DNA of 64,000 bases from Tetracentron sinense (GCA_015143295.1 CM026564.1:10838416-10902415); one strand, 5' to 3'. Numbered from the stretch's first letter, positions 21,682 to 33,111 are shown. Translations and numbers: made by a program. Notes: a model not told the origin generated them from the sequence alone.

Positions 21682-22700
21682 GTGCCTATGCAGTAGCAAA
21701 CTTAAAGCTAAATATGGTTGCAAAAGTTCAGACTCAAAGTGAAGTGAGTATGAGAGGAAAGTGAGAACAAGTGCTTGCTATTTTCTATTTATATTATAAC
21801 AGATTTAAGCATTTGGTAAGTGGTGATTTCAAATTATTAAGAATTTATAAAGCTTCTCTTTAAATTCCTATATTTATAGGTCTTAAGCTGACTAATTTTA
21901 TTTTATTTTTAGTTTGGTAAATATTGTGAATTAGGCCATAACTCTAATTAGTTTAACCATAACCTCACTTAGTTTGATTAGTATATGTTCTAGCTAGTGA
22001 ATGGGTATATCAACGACACACTCATTTCATGGACTCAATTCCTGACGTCGTCAATGCATGAGATATAACAGTGGCGTCTCAACGATACGACAAAGCAAGT
22101 GGCTGCCCAAAAAAGCTAGGATTCTCGTCACATGCATTATTACACATCCATCTGCCACCATAGATGCCACATTACGAAATGCAGCCAGCCGCTGTGGTCA
22201 AACCCCAGCTTGGTGAATCTCCTCAACCTCTTTTGCACACGTCTGGGCAACCGCTCTTGTGGACACACTCTTGCATGTTTACAGTCCGATGCGTATAAAT
22301 ATGCTTATATCGGTCAAGCCAACACATGCTGGGCTTGATGTGTATACCATGTCAAGCATAGTACGCATAGTACCAAATGAATGCCAAACTTGCTTATACT
22401 CTGTTGTATTATTGTAATGTTATGAGATACACTTCATTTGCAATCATGGATTAGGAAATATTTATAATTATGATTCATTATTTTTCCATACGAGGAATCA
22501 TTTCATCATCTATATAAATCCTTTTTAGGATTATTGTTGTAATAAGAATATCAATAATCTAATCCAAGATTGTGTATGAGATACGCCGGTGTATCTCGTC
22601 TACATTACAATAATATTTTTCCCATTATGTTTTGGAATTCCTCTTTATCTCCTATTTTTCACTTGGCATAAAATCCAAATCAAGAGTATGGCTTTGGACA
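21682..22700. other. Unassigned AT-rich sequence
   Basis: About 1 kb with no coding region I can support. Only a short palindrome (GAGATAC-N6-GTATCTC near 22577) stands out. It may be the oldest, non-element part of the window. Confidence 0.55.
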
Positions 22701-22704
22701 CCTG

Positions 22705-22890
22705 AATTTTGGTGTACATTGACTTGATAATTCTTGTTACACCCGAGATTTCCTCTTGAAATCACACTTTGGTGTTTACATTGAGTAGATAATTCTGGTT
22801 ACCCTCAGGATTTCCTCTAGCAATCACATTTTGGTCTCTATATTGACTTCCCTTCGTATAATTCTAGTTACAATCTGGATTTCGTCTTGA
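22705..22890. repeat. Imperfect tandem repeat, about 70-bp unit, three copies
   Basis: Units share TTTGGTGT..ACATTGA, then GATAATTCTGGTTAC, then GATTTCCTCTTGAAATCACA. Divergence between units is moderate. Confidence 0.75.
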
Positions 22891-22894
22891 AATC

Positions 22895-23010
22895 ACACAA
22901 CCCTATTGTAATCCTAACCCAAATTCCTTCTATGAGACTTGATCCCATGACCTCCTTCAAATGAGGGACATACACGAGACAAGAGTGTTGTAACCAGTTA
23001 GGAGGAGGTC
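22895..23010 (-). mobile_element. Possible tRNA-derived SINE head
   Basis: On the minus strand CCTAACTGGTTACAACACTC resembles a tRNA D-arm (A box). GGTCATGGGATCAAGTCTC, about 45 bases later, resembles a T-arm (B box). Spacing and order fit a polymerase III promoter of a plant SINE. The tail and TSDs are not resolved, and the repeats to the left could be part of it. Confidence 0.4.
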
Positions 23011-23263
23011 ATCAGAGCAATTGTAGTGAAATTATAGAATTTTCCATTCTATGATGGGATAAGTATAGGAATGCTGAGAACCAGAATACCTGTCCTGGGT
23101 TTGTATTGAGAACATATAGAAACTTAGATTATAGATTACATAGGATAGGCTTTATCCTTATCCTTAGAGATAACAGTTTGAGAGAGATAGCAATAGTCAT
23201 CATCTCCTACATACAAGTGATAACCAAAAGACCGTAGATATAGGGAACTCTGAGTCTATCACT

Positions 23264-23586
23264 CCCCATCAAACTCAAGGCGGGTGATCTAAGAGTTTAG
23301 TCCGTAAGAACCGAAACCGTTCCTTTGCCAATCCTTTGGTAAAAATGTTTGCAGTTTGCTGATTTGTGGAGACAAATTAAACTTGAACATCACCCATTAC
23401 GACCCATTCACGTATGAAATGGTAGTCAATTTCAATGTGTTTGCTCTTGACATGAAGGATCGGGTTCGTTGCCATGTATGTGGCACTAATGTTGTCAGAG
23501 AAGATAGTGGATGGGATGGATAGGAAGATGCCGAGATCGTGAAGTAAGTATAACTGTCGCATGAATTTGATATTGGTTATGAGCAT
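23264..23586 (-). pseudogene. Copia RNase H C-terminus and polypurine tract (remnant)
   Basis: Minus-strand frame 23586-23377 contains LGIFLSIPSTIFSDNISATY, then HVKSKHIEIDYHFIRE. This is the end of Copia-type RNase H. Below it, GAGTTTGATGGGGAGTGATAG on the minus strand near 23275-23262 looks like a polypurine tract followed by the start of a 3' LTR. That LTR would extend toward lower coordinates, but its end is not clear. RT and upstream parts are absent: at about 23590 the sequence changes to the conserved block of LTR L. Confidence 0.8.
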
Positions 23587-23988
23587 GAGTCATTGTTATG
23601 GTTGGTTAGACTAGATATCCACTGAGCGTTGTCAATGCTTAATCGACCTGTTATGTAGAACCCCAGAATCCTAGTTCACTATGCTGTGAATTGTGTATGT
23701 GAAGGTCAAGGTCTTTGTCGCGCCCCAAAATACCCCCTAGGAGTTAAGGGATACTTTAGGTGTGACGATACATAACCTGGCAAACCATCCTGCAATGAAC
23801 AAGGTATAGCATGCTCTAATGGAAATATAATACAGAGTGCGGAAGCTAAAATATGGCGGATATACCACCAACTTTTTCTTTTCTTCTATAAACTTAACAA
23901 GTATTCTAAGTTTATACAAAACATGACATGTAAAGGTGGACATGCCCACCTATCAAAATACAAAAGACAAAATGCAACTCTATCTCGC

Positions 23989-24144
23989 TCAATAGTCATC
24001 CCTGTGGGGCCAATGGTCTAAATCTCTCGCCTCAGTCTGAGGCTCAACTACCGAATCTTCATAAGGTTCTTCCTCACCATAGTCCTCCTCAACCCAAGGA
24101 CCCGAGGCACAAATGTCAAAAGGGACTCGTGTACCTGTCGACAT
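23989..24144 (-). CDS. LTR micro-ORF, 51 aa (element B copy)
   Basis: Starts MSTGTRVPFDIC, continues ASGPWVEEDYGEEEPYED and ends with a long acidic tail ...HWPHRDDY-stop. A second ATG, at 24162-24160 inside the dyad, is in frame and would add six codons. Compared with the A/M type, the core is kept with different codons (GAC ATT TGT, TAT for Tyr). Product unknown. Confidence 0.45.
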   Translation of the reverse strand: MSTGTRVPFDICASGPWVEEDYGEEEPYEDSVVEPQTEARDLDHWPHRDDY

Positions 24145-24339
24145 AAAAGTACGGTTGAGCATGGAATACTCAACGAGTACAAGCTCCTAGCTAACAATAA
24201 TAATAACGAGCAAAGCATCACATGCGAGTACTGGAAGATATAGTTCATACTCATTTAAAACAACATCATACATGACCATTTATTAAATCTTAACTCTAAT
24301 GAGAATCAACCATATCTATGAAACATATGAGTTCTTTCC

Positions 24340-24755
24340 ATAATTCTTATGAACCAGAGGTTAGTACCCGCACAACCCTGGGCTACCAACCTCCTTGACA
24401 ATACAATACTTCTGAGTCTTTTCTTATGAGCCAGGGGTTAGCACCCGCACAATCCTGGGCTACCAACCCCCTTGACAATTCCAATACTTTTCTTATAAGC
24501 CAGAGGCTAGCACCCTTAACCGGGGCTACCAACCTCCTTGATAGTTCCATATCCTTTTCTTATGAGCCAGAGGCTAGCACCCTTAACCGGGGCTACCAAC
24601 CTCCTTGATAGTACAATACTTTCGAGTCCTTTCTTATGAGCCAGGGGTTAGCACTCATACAATCCTGAGCTACCAACCACCTTGACAATACCATTTCTTA
24701 TGAGCAAGAGGCTAGCACCCTTAACCGGGGCTACCAACCTCCTTGACATTTCCTC
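24340..24755 (-). repeat. Hairpin minisatellite in element B LTR
   Basis: About six units of 60-75 bp: GAGCCAGAGGTTAGCACCC, short spacer, GGGCTACCAACCTCCTTGAC. The arms GAGGTT and AACCTC pair. One unit has GGGGTT with AACCCC, a compensated change. Units with GAGGCT opposite AACCTC still pair as G-U in minus-strand RNA, the LTR's sense direction. Confidence 0.85.
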
Positions 24756-25537
24756 CATCTACATATGTGCTCGTGCATAGCAATTGTGAAATCATAATGT
24801 CATACGAATTGAGGAGTAGCATGTAACATTGCATTTCTTATCACAATCATATGAGAAAGTAAACAAGCATATATAAATATGGGTCACAATTTGTCATTTT
24901 TGGGAGAACTACATGAAACATGCTTTTCGAACATTCATTCAATTCTAAGTATTCTCACTCATGCATTTTACCAAGCAAGTGGTATTCTACATTTTCTTTA
25001 GTCCTTTAAACTCATAATTTCTTTCTCAAGCATTTCATCAAGCATCACATGTGCATTTATTATGTGTATGATACCCTTCCACCATTTCCATCATTCAACA
25101 CATCACAACATAGCATCCCATCGCCTCAATCCTTTCCTCCATCCATACATTTCACCATTCATTCATTTTATCTTGTTTATGGTTTAGGGATTTAGCATAT
25201 TTCCATACAAAGGATGAATGGGGAAAATACAACACACTATATTCACAAGAAGTCTACGTTATTACCAAGGTAACTAGGAAGAGTTTACTAACCTTGAAAG
25301 AAGAAGAGAAAAACCCTTAAAATGCTGAGGGAGACGCTGCCCTAGTTTAGAGAACGAGCTCCACACGTGCTTGAGGTTGGGTTTGATGAATCCAAGCCTT
25401 TAGGGATGATCTTGGGTGTTTAAACCCTTGATTCTCCCTCCCAAATGAAAAGGGTCTCTTGAAACCCTAGGTTCTTCTCACTCTCCCTCAAATACCTCTA
25501 AGTGTAGTGAAATGGGGACCCAAAACTCGAGCAAGGC

Positions 25538-25775
25538 TTATAAAGCCAAAGGGTGCTGGCCAAAAGACCAAAAAGCCCTTAATGAAAATTCTGCAAAAAC
25601 GCGAAGACCGAGTGATCGGTTGCCTACCGAGTGATCGGTGTTCTTGACCAAGCGATCGGTCAAAAACATGCTCTCTGGAAAAATTCCCCATACAAAAAAG
25701 TTAACCAGTCGATAGATACTGATCGATCGGTTTGGATCTCGATCGCTGAAATGGACCGAGCGATCGGTGTTCTGC
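25538..25775 (-). promoter_or_regulatory. Element B U3: TATA-like box and CGATCGATCG palindromes
   Basis: TTTATAA on the minus strand at 25544-25538. Upstream of it (25605-25775) lie CCGAGTGATCGGT, CCAAGCGATCGGT, CTGATCGATCGGT and related near-palindromes. Confidence 0.6.
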
Positions 25776-25980
25776 AGGTCCAAACTGTTTTGGCCATATC
25801 TTTTGACTCGTTCGTCAAATTTCGACGATTCAACTTGCGTTGGATTCGTCTTTCGAAAAGGAACATTTTTGGTGTGATAGATTCTTTAATTTCTCCCTTA
25901 TTTATTAATTAGACTACGTGAAAGGCCAATTAGTTATGAAGGTGCTATTCGTTAAGTACGAAAAAGTCTGGGGTGCTACA

Positions 25981-25995
25981 TTCTCCCCCCCTTAC
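25981..25995 (-). other. Polypurine tract of element B
   Basis: GTAAGGGGGGGAGAA on the minus strand, immediately before the 3' LTR. Confidence 0.85.
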
Positions 25996-26070
25996 ATAAA
26001 TTTCGTCCTCGAAATTTGGACGTTACATACACACAAAACCACAAAAAAATACAAGAGAGAATGCCAAGCT

Positions 26071-27516
26071 CTAAACAAACAATTGGAGATATTTTTCCTT
26101 TACTTCGGCCTCACGCTCCCAAGTAGCTTCTTCCCTCGAATGGTGTTGCCATCTTACGAGGACTAACGGAATGATTTTGTTGCGCAAGACCTGATCTCGC
26201 CTATCCAAGATCTGCACCGGTTGTTCAACTAGAGTGAGGTCTTCCCTGATTTCTATTGGATCAAGCTCAATGACGTGGGATGGGTCCGGGATATATTTCT
26301 GGCGCATAGAAACATGAAATACATTGTGGACCGCCGCCATGTGAGTTGGTAAAGCAACCCGGTAAGCTACCTCACCTACTCTAGTGATGATCTCAAATGG
26401 GCCCACGTACCTCGGACTGAGCTTGCCTCATTTTCCAAATCTCATAACACCCTTGGTCGGTGAAATTTTGACAAAAACCAAGTCGCTAACTCGAAATTCA
26501 AGATCCCTTCTTCGGGTTTCGGCATAACTCTTCTGTCGATACCTTCCTTTCCCCGACTTCATCCCAATACAAAGGGGATCTACAACTTCTCCCATACAAA
26601 GCCTCAAAAGGCACCATTTGTATGCTTGCCTATAGCTGTTATTATAAGCAAACTTTACCAAAGGCAAATGGTCTTCCCAACTTCCCTTGAAGTCTAGCAT
26701 AAATGCCCGGAGCATATTCTCTATGATTTGATTCACCCGTTCTGTTTGCTCATCTGTCTGTGGGTGAAAAGCGATGCTGAAGTCCAATCGAGAACCCATA
26801 GCACCTTGGAAGCTCTTCCAGAACCTAGAAGTGAATCGGGGGTCCCTGTCCAATACAATACTCACCGGTACTCCGTGCAACCGAACTATTTCTTTGATAT
26901 ACAACGCAGCCAATTGATTGGAATTGAAGGTAGTCCGGTACGGTAAGAAATTGGTGGATTTAGTGAGTCTGTCAACTACCACCCATATAACATCGATATT
27001 TCTAGCTGTCTTCGGCAACCCCACAATGAAGTCCATAGAGATATGTTCCCATTTCCACTCGGGAATGGGGAGGGACTGTAATAGTCCAGCCGGTCTCCTG
27101 TGCTCGGCCTTGACTTGCTGGCACACTAAGCACCTGGATACATACTCCGCTACTTCCCTCTTCATGTTCCGCCACCAAAAGTGCCCCTTGAGGTTTCGAT
27201 ACATCTTGGTACCTCCAGGGTGAACGGTATACTTGGACTTGTGAGCTTCATCCAATATCTCCCTTCTAAGCTCTTCATCTGCAGGAACACATGTTCTTCC
27301 TTTGAATGTGATAGTTCCATCTCTTTTTGTGGAAAAATCCTTACTACCCCTACCAATCATCTTATCTCGGTAAGCAAGTAACTCGGTATCCGATTCTTGC
27401 AATTCTCGGATCCGGGCCAAGATGTAAGGCTTAACGGTGATGTTGGCCATCATCGGTCCAAAAGTAGGGAAGCTAAGACTGATGTCAAGGTTAGATGCAT
27501 CCTCCAACAATTCCAC
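26071..27516 (-). pseudogene. Element B integrase with chromodomain
   Basis: Longest piece 26428-27516 (362 codons), then 26071-26406. HHCC finger at residues about 90-130 (HKSKYTVHPGGTKMY ... CLVCQQ). Catalytic core with [30 protein letters not shown] and QTERVNQIIENML. A frameshift after YNNSY, followed by loss of about 25 codons before RQKSYAETRRRDLEF, restores the frame. A TGA at about 26428 precedes the chromodomain tail EEATWEREAEVKEKY. A frameshift at about 27520 separates it from RNase H. Confidence 0.92.
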
Positions 27517-27519
27517 TCT

Positions 27520-28935
27520 TGCACCATCATGTGAGCCAATAGTCCATGAGGCTTCCTACTAAGCGTATCGGCCACCACATTCGCCTTGCCTGGATGGTAT
27601 TGAATAGAGCATTCATAATCCTTCAAAAACTCCATCCATCGCCGTTGCCTCAAATTCAAATCCTTCGGGGAAAACAGATACTTAAGGCTTTTGTGATCTG
27701 TGAACACATCAAATTATTCCCCGTAGAGATAGTGTCACCATATCTTTAATGCAAACACTATGGGGGTAAGCTCTAGGTCATGTGTAGGGTAGTTCTTTTC
27801 ATGATCCTTAAATTGCCTTGAAGCATAGGTAACAATCTTCTGGTTTTGCATCAAGACACACCCCAACCCAATGTGCGATGCATCACTATAAACCACAAAG
27901 CTACCACTCCCGGATTGCACTGTAAAGACCGGAGCCGTAGTGAGCCTCTTCTTCAACTCTAGGAAGCTACTTTCACACTTGTCACTCCAAGTAAACTTGG
28001 CATCCTTCCGAGTGAGGTATGTGAGGGGTGCAGCTAGACTGGAGAATCCCTCCACAAACCTTCGATAGTAACCTGCCAATCCGAGGAAACTATGTATCTC
28101 TGTGACACTCTTTGGTCTCTCCCAGTTCATCACTGCTTCGATCTTTGCCGGATCAACTGAGATGCCTTCCGTGGACACTACGTGGCCGAGAAATGCTACC
28201 TTCTCCAACCAAAATTTGCATTTACTTAGCTTGGCATATAGTTTATGCTCTCAAAGCGTCTCAAGAACAATGCGATGGTCTCGATCATGCTCCTCCTGTG
28301 TCGGGGAATATACCAAAATGTCATCGACAAACACCACTACACATTGGTCGAGGCATGGCCTAAACATCCGGTTCATCAAGTCCATGAATGCCACCGGTGC
28401 ATTCATCAAACCAAAAGGCATTACAAGGAACTCGTAGAGGCCGTAACGAGTCCTGAAAGCTATCTTTGAAATATCATCGGCCTTGATCTTCAATTGGTGA
28501 TACCCCGATTTGAGATCAATTTTTGAGAAAAACTTTGCTCCCTTCAGTTGGTCAAACAAGTCGTCTATCCGTGGCAAGGGATAACGATTCTTGATTGTGA
28601 CTTTGTTCAACTGTCTGTAATCGATGCACATCCTCATTGATCCATCATTTTTCTTTACGAAGAGTACCGGGGCTCCCCATGGTGAAATGCTTGGTTGGAT
28701 GAAACCAAGTAGTTGCAACTCTTCTATTTGTTCCTTCAACTCTTTAAGTTCAATTGGGGCCATCCTATATGGCGCTCTAGAAACTGGAGCTGTACCCAGA
28801 GCAAGCTCTATCGTGAACTCAATCTCCCGATCCGGAGGTAATCCAGGCAATTCCTCGAGAAACACATCCAGAAACTCACTAACAACTGGGATGGTTGAGG
28901 AGTTTGTTATCTCTGGGTTTACTAAGCTTAGAGCT
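27520..28935 (-). pseudogene. Element B reverse transcriptase and RNase H
   Basis: RT carries the catalytic [12 protein letters not shown] near 28310, so both aspartates remain. A TGA at 28253-28251 replaces the Arg/Glu region before HKLYAKLS. RNase H has [15 protein letters not shown] near 27890 and [18 protein letters not shown] follows KIW at 27737-27735, the same codon that is a stop in element A. The rest ([16 protein letters not shown] ... [11 protein letters not shown]) reaches about 27520. These are few breaks for an element of this age class. Confidence 0.92.
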
Positions 28936-29315
28936 GCGAGGCGAGCAATATCTCTTTTCCTCAACCCTCGGAAGTGAAATGGCATAACTCCCATCGGCTT
29001 AAAATTCACCATCTTCTCGAAATATGCCACATGTCTGTGGTGAGCTGACAGCCAATCCATGCCAAGTATGATATCGAAATCTAAGCCTTGGAAGTCCAAA
29101 ATGATGAGGTTAGCCAACAACTCATTCTGTCCCACTTGGACTACACAATCCCTGTATATACGGTCTGTGTCTACCGACTTGCCAAGCGGACTGGATATGG
29201 TCAATTCATGCTTCAATTGACTGGACTTGGATGGAAATCCTATCGCAAAGCTAGGCGATACAAAGGAATGAGTGGATCCTGTGTCGATCAACACTCGGGC
29301 GAGGCATTCATTCAC
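28936..29315 (-). pseudogene. Element B protease (intact domain at start of pol)
   Basis: Begins [18 protein letters not shown] at 29315, a good candidate for the true pol start because A and E keep the same residues. Aspartic protease active site DTGS at residues 11-14, and [15 protein letters not shown] near residue 90. The domain has no internal stop, but the polyprotein is broken further on. Gag, which should lie upstream, is deleted. Confidence 0.88.
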
Positions 29316-29599
29316 TAATAAAGCGCCTGTGTGATTAATTAATTCACGTTAATAGATTTCACGCAAGAATACATAAGTATAGGCAGTATGTTATACACAT
29401 AACAATCACATCACGTAATAGCAACCAATCACAACTCGAAATTATGTGCCCTGTGATGGGTTACGTGAAATAGAAATTATGTGCCATGTGATTACGTGTT
29501 TCCATTGTCTACCATGTTCACCACAAGTGTTTATGTGCATGTGTATTGCATGATCGAGATTTACCATGTGTACGTGTCAAGTGTAAACCAACTAAGTGT

Positions 29600-29915
29600 A
29601 TGTGAAGCTAGTGGCCTCTACTCCTCGTAGGGTAGGCATTAGTAAAGTGTATGTGTATGTGTGTGTACCATGAGTGTTAGTGGGCTCTCACTCCTTGTAG
29701 GGTGAGCATTAACCATGGAATATGTATGTGAAGCTAATGGCCTCTACTCCTTATAGGGTAGGTATTAGTGCTAATGGACTCTATTCCTTGCAGGGTAGGC
29801 ATTAGTAAATACATGTGAAGTTAGTGGCCTCTACTCCTTGTAGGGTAGGCATTAGTCAAGTGCAAGTGTACCCTAATGGCCTCTACTCCTTATAGGGTAG
29901 GCATTAGGCAAGTGC
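29600..29915 (+). repeat. Hairpin minisatellite in K
   Basis: About six units of GTGGCCTCTACTCC-N4-TAGGGTAGGCATTAG. Outer arms CTAATG and CATTAG, inner CTAC and GTAG. The unit at 29672-29712 has GTTAGTG with CATTAAC, and TCAC with GTGA instead of CTAC with GTAG: two paired positions changed on both sides. Confidence 0.85.
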
Positions 29916-30143
29916 AAGTGCGCTCTCCAAGTGTAATATGTAAGTTTAAAACCCTATGTGTAAAGTTAAGTGAAAAGAGTATGTGTTTTGCAAATATCGC
30001 ACATGTGTATTTGAAAAGAGGTTTCTTTCTGTATTTTCAGCTCATGTGTATTCTATGAATTGCCTATGTAAAAGCATGTGATATTATGACATAGTATCTA
30101 GTAGTTTGTATACGCGGAGTATTCAATACTCAGCCGTACATTT

Positions 30144-30233
30144 ATGTTGGCAGGTCCTATTGATCCATGTGTTCCTGAGCCTTGGATAGAGGAGGAGTAC
30201 TACGAGCCGGAGCTTGCCATGGATCATCACTAG
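30144..30233 (+). CDS. LTR micro-ORF, 29 aa (K copy)
   Basis: Starts MLAGPIDPCVPEPW, continues IEEEYYEPELAMDHH, then stop. It is the shortest open copy. The tail resembles LTR C (YYEPEPTMDH), the start resembles the others. The upstream dyad has lost its ATG here (ATTCAATACTC), leaving the ORF start as the first ATG of the block. Confidence 0.42.
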   Translation: MLAGPIDPCVPEPWIEEEYYEPELAMDHH

Positions 30234-31104
30234 GATGATGGAGCTCTAGATGGGAGGCCCTATCTAGACTACTGTTGAGTGATGCGAGGGAGTGGTTGTA
30301 TGGATATTGAGAGTGGGACTTGTCCACTCCATCTTTTGGATATATTATGTTGGTTTAGACTTAAACCTAACAATAAGAGTGTTTTATTATAAACTATTTC
30401 CGCTATGTGTTATAACATGTGTACTCTGATAGGTTGATATGTATGCCTTATGTGTCGTACGAGATGTATGATACGGCAGTCACGAGCTAAAGTATCCCTA
30501 ACTCCTAGGGGGTATTTTGGGTCGTGACATGTTATTGTCAGCAGGTTTGGAGTCGGAGCGAGCCGTCGAGTCATAGGTTAAGGAAGTTGTACGAGAAAGA
30601 GCGAGTAGTTGATCTCCAAGAGGAAGAGTGGACTTAGACAGTTTCTTTTGCATATTGTTAGATTTCTATTGTATTAAAAGGATTGTAATAAGTATTTGAT
30701 ACTTTTGGGTTTATGATGTTTCTTAGGTTTAAATCACTTGTGGGGATCATTATGATCTAATTGTGGGTAAAGTTATTATAGGTCGCAGGTTATTCAGGAT
30801 GGTTACTTCATTTTATACATGGAAGGTTTTATTACTACTGTAGCTTTATAAAGAAATTTTTGTAGACTCGTATTTTTAGTATTGCTGTAGAACCTCGGAC
30901 TTTTTCGTACTAAATGAATAGTACTTTTGTAATCAACGGGCCTTTAATGTAGTACAATTAATAAATAAGGGAGAAATTGAAAATTCTGAAATGTCAGAAA
31001 TATTCCTTTTTGAAGTACGAATCCAACGCAAGTTGAATCGTCAAAATCCGACGAACGAGTCAAAAGTTATGGCCGAAATGGTGCAATGGGTCAAAAATCT
31101 GTAG

Positions 31105-31275
31105 AGCACCGATCGCTTGGTCCATTATAGCGATCGATCGGTCCACAACCGGTCGATCGGTAGCTATCGACTGGTTAACTTTTTTGTATGGGGAAATTTT
31201 CCAGAGAGGATGTTTTTGACCGAGTGCTCGGTCAAGAACACCAATCGCTCGGTAATTACCACTGATAGATCGGTA
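31105..31275 (+). promoter_or_regulatory. U3 palindrome cassette of element E (5' LTR)
   Basis: AGCGATCGATCGGT, CCGGTCGATCGGT, GACCGAGTGCTCGGTC and others within 170 bp. The matching set in the 3' LTR is at 38168-38365. Confidence 0.6.
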
Positions 31276-31879
31276 TATCGCGGTTTGCAAAATTTCATTA
31301 AGGGCTTTTTTGGCATTTGGGTGTTATACCCTTTACTTATAAGGCTTGCCCAAGTCTTCCTTTCTTCTTTATTATTTCCCTAATGTATGAACCTAATAGG
31401 AGATGTGATGGAAGTGGTGTGAGAATTGATGTTGGGCGATGAATGCCGTGTGAATGATGTGATGAATGAAATGGGAAGGGTATTGTACAAATAATAAACA
31501 TACTTGTGTGTTGTGAATATAAACCCACCTAGAAAAGTATGATGTAGGCTCTAACGAATAATGTACACACTACGTGTTTGATGAAATGCCAAGGTGAATA
31601 AAATGAATTATAAATTAAGAAATGCATGCCTAAACACTTATGAAATTGCTAGGGAATATGATAGTGTGATTCCTCGTTTTCCTTAAATTGCATAATTATT
31701 ACTCGTTCAATTATTGATATGCTATGTGTTGTTGAAATCCCCAAATGTCATATTTAATTCCAAATGCAAGCATGTACATGATCTCACGAGCATGGCATGC
31801 ATGACATGGTTTACCGGCATTTTAAAAAATAAGGCTTATGACATGTTTTGCCTCGCTTTTGACAAGAACAAGACAAGCA

Positions 31880-32035
31880 TTCATAAAGAAGGGTCTCCCT
31901 TCCCTCTCAAGTGCATATCATAAAGAATGGTCTCCCTTCCCTATCAAGTGTATATCATGAAAGAAGGGTCTCCCTTCCCTCTCAAGTGCATATCATAAAG
32001 AAGGGTCTCCCTTCCCTCTCAAGTGCATCTCACAA
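31880..32035 (+). repeat. Hairpin minisatellite in element E 5' LTR
   Basis: Four units of about 36 bp with GAAGGG-TCT-CCCTTC followed by CCTCTCAAGTGCATATCAT; one unit is changed to AATGGTCTCCCTTCC. The 3' LTR has three units at 39165-39275. Confidence 0.85.
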
Positions 32036-32353
32036 GTGCGTCTCACAAGTACATGAACATGTTAAAGTCCAAGCAAGCAAGTATGACACGTATGACATGA
32101 CATGCATGACAAGATCAAGCAAGACAGACATGACAGGTTTTCCACGAAAAGGGTAATTTAAGTCATGTCAAGTGCACAAAGATTTTTAAGAGATTTATTG
32201 TCTTTTACGTGATGCAAGCATGAATATAAACTGCTTTGCTTTCCTGTTATTACATGAATTGCTTCCTACTTTATATATATTGTTATTGCTATGCTATGAC
32301 TGTTGGTTAGTAATTTGTACCCGTTGAGTATTCCATGCTCAGCTGTACTTCTT

Positions 32354-32461
32354 ATGTCGGCAGGTGATAGTGGAGCGGCTGCTCCTTTTGATATCTGTGT
32401 TCCTGGTCCTTGGGTAGAAGAAGAGTACATCGAGGAACCTCCGGTAGAGGGCTACTATTAG
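32354..32461 (+). CDS. LTR micro-ORF, 35 aa (element E 5' LTR copy)
   Basis: MSAGDSGAAAPFDICV, then PGPWVEEEYIEEPPVEGYY and stop. It lies downstream of the promoter and about 650 bp before gag, so it would be in the 5' leader of the element RNA. An ATG in the dyad upstream opens a 10-codon frame that overlaps the start in another phase. Product unknown. Confidence 0.45.
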   Translation: MSAGDSGAAAPFDICVPGPWVEEEYIEEPPVEGYY

Positions 32462-32761
32462 GTGGTAGATTCTGAGTGAGTGAGCTGTGGGTGTGAGCTT
32501 GAGAGAGTTATACTTATGTATTTTGGCGGGTCTGTTCGCACCTTCTTTTGTTCCCTTTTTGTATAAAAATTGGATCATGTATATATACACATAGAGGTTT
32601 TGTTTAGACTTCCGCTATGCTTCGTAGTTATGTTTCCGTTATTATTGTCCTCTATTGTGTATGCTTCAGGTCTGTTGCAGGTTATTTTGGTCAAGCAAGT
32701 CATGATGAGTCATCCAAGATTCACTCTAACTCCTAGGGTGGGTTTTGGGTCACGACATAAG

Positions 32762-32773
32762 TGGTATCAAAGC
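32762..32773 (+). other. Primer-binding site of element E
   Basis: TGGTATCAAAGC, four bases after the 5' LTR. One mismatch to the usual TGGTATCAGAGC complementary to tRNA-iMet. Confidence 0.9.
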
Positions 32774-33111
32774 TCAGGCTTTAGGTCTTTAAGGTCACTT
32801 AGAATCTAGTACCACAGCTTGGCAAGAGCATATGTCGGGAAACAAGTTAGGAAGGGAGTAAGTCAGAAGCGAGTCTTGTTCCAAGTGTAAGACTAAACTT
32901 TAGTCCTAGTCAAAATGGTTTCTTCAACCAAGTACGTGTCTTAGGAACGCTAGAACACCAAGGTATATATTATAAATACACTGATGATTGTGATGCGATG
33001 TATATTAGTATTATACAACTAATACCAATTGAATTATTGTGAAATGGAACTGTTATAAATTATGGTTTCAAGTTAGACTCATGTGGTGTTATTGTTCTCA
33101 GGACGTTAGTC

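Larger units (their letters stand above)
23716..25980 (-). mobile_element. Element B 3' LTR (2265 bp)
   Basis: Minus orientation from TGTAGCACCCCAGACT at 25980 to GGGGCGCGACA at 23716. Ends match D1, G2 and G3. It contains the conserved box (25800-25860), palindromes, TATA, hairpin repeats and an open micro-ORF. Confidence 0.92.
23716..29455 (-). mobile_element. Element B: Ty3/gypsy chromovirus, gag side deleted
   Basis: Minus strand: 3' LTR (23716-25980), polypurine tract, integrase, RNase H, RT, protease, then about 140 bp of spacer ending near 29455. Gag, leader, primer site and 5' LTR are missing, and K sequence follows directly. The left TSD would be GTCTT (23711-23715). Pol is less damaged than in A. 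Confidence 0.92.
23654..30529 (+). mobile_element. Solo LTR K (plus), carrying truncated element B
   Basis: Starts TGTAGAACCCCAGAATCC at 23654 and ends TATTTTGGGTCGTGACA at 30529. Perfect TSD TGTTA (23649-23653 and 30530-30534). Only about 62 bp of K precede B; K resumes near 29456. Its end matches LTR C. Roughly 0.9 kb of K appears missing relative to its class, lost together with the right half of B. Confidence 0.85.
30886..32757 (+). mobile_element. Element E 5' LTR (1872 bp)
   Basis: TGTAGAACCTCGG to GGGTCACGACA. Relative to the 3' LTR it lacks about 275 bp after CAAGTCTT (near 31360), including the exon-like R region. It retains about 110 bp (around 31468-31577) missing from the other LTR. 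Confidence 0.95.

Noticed and set aside
22577..22600. Short palindrome GAGATAC-N6-GTATCTC
   Set aside because: Isolated, in AT-rich sequence, with no repeat or gene context. Too little to support a function.
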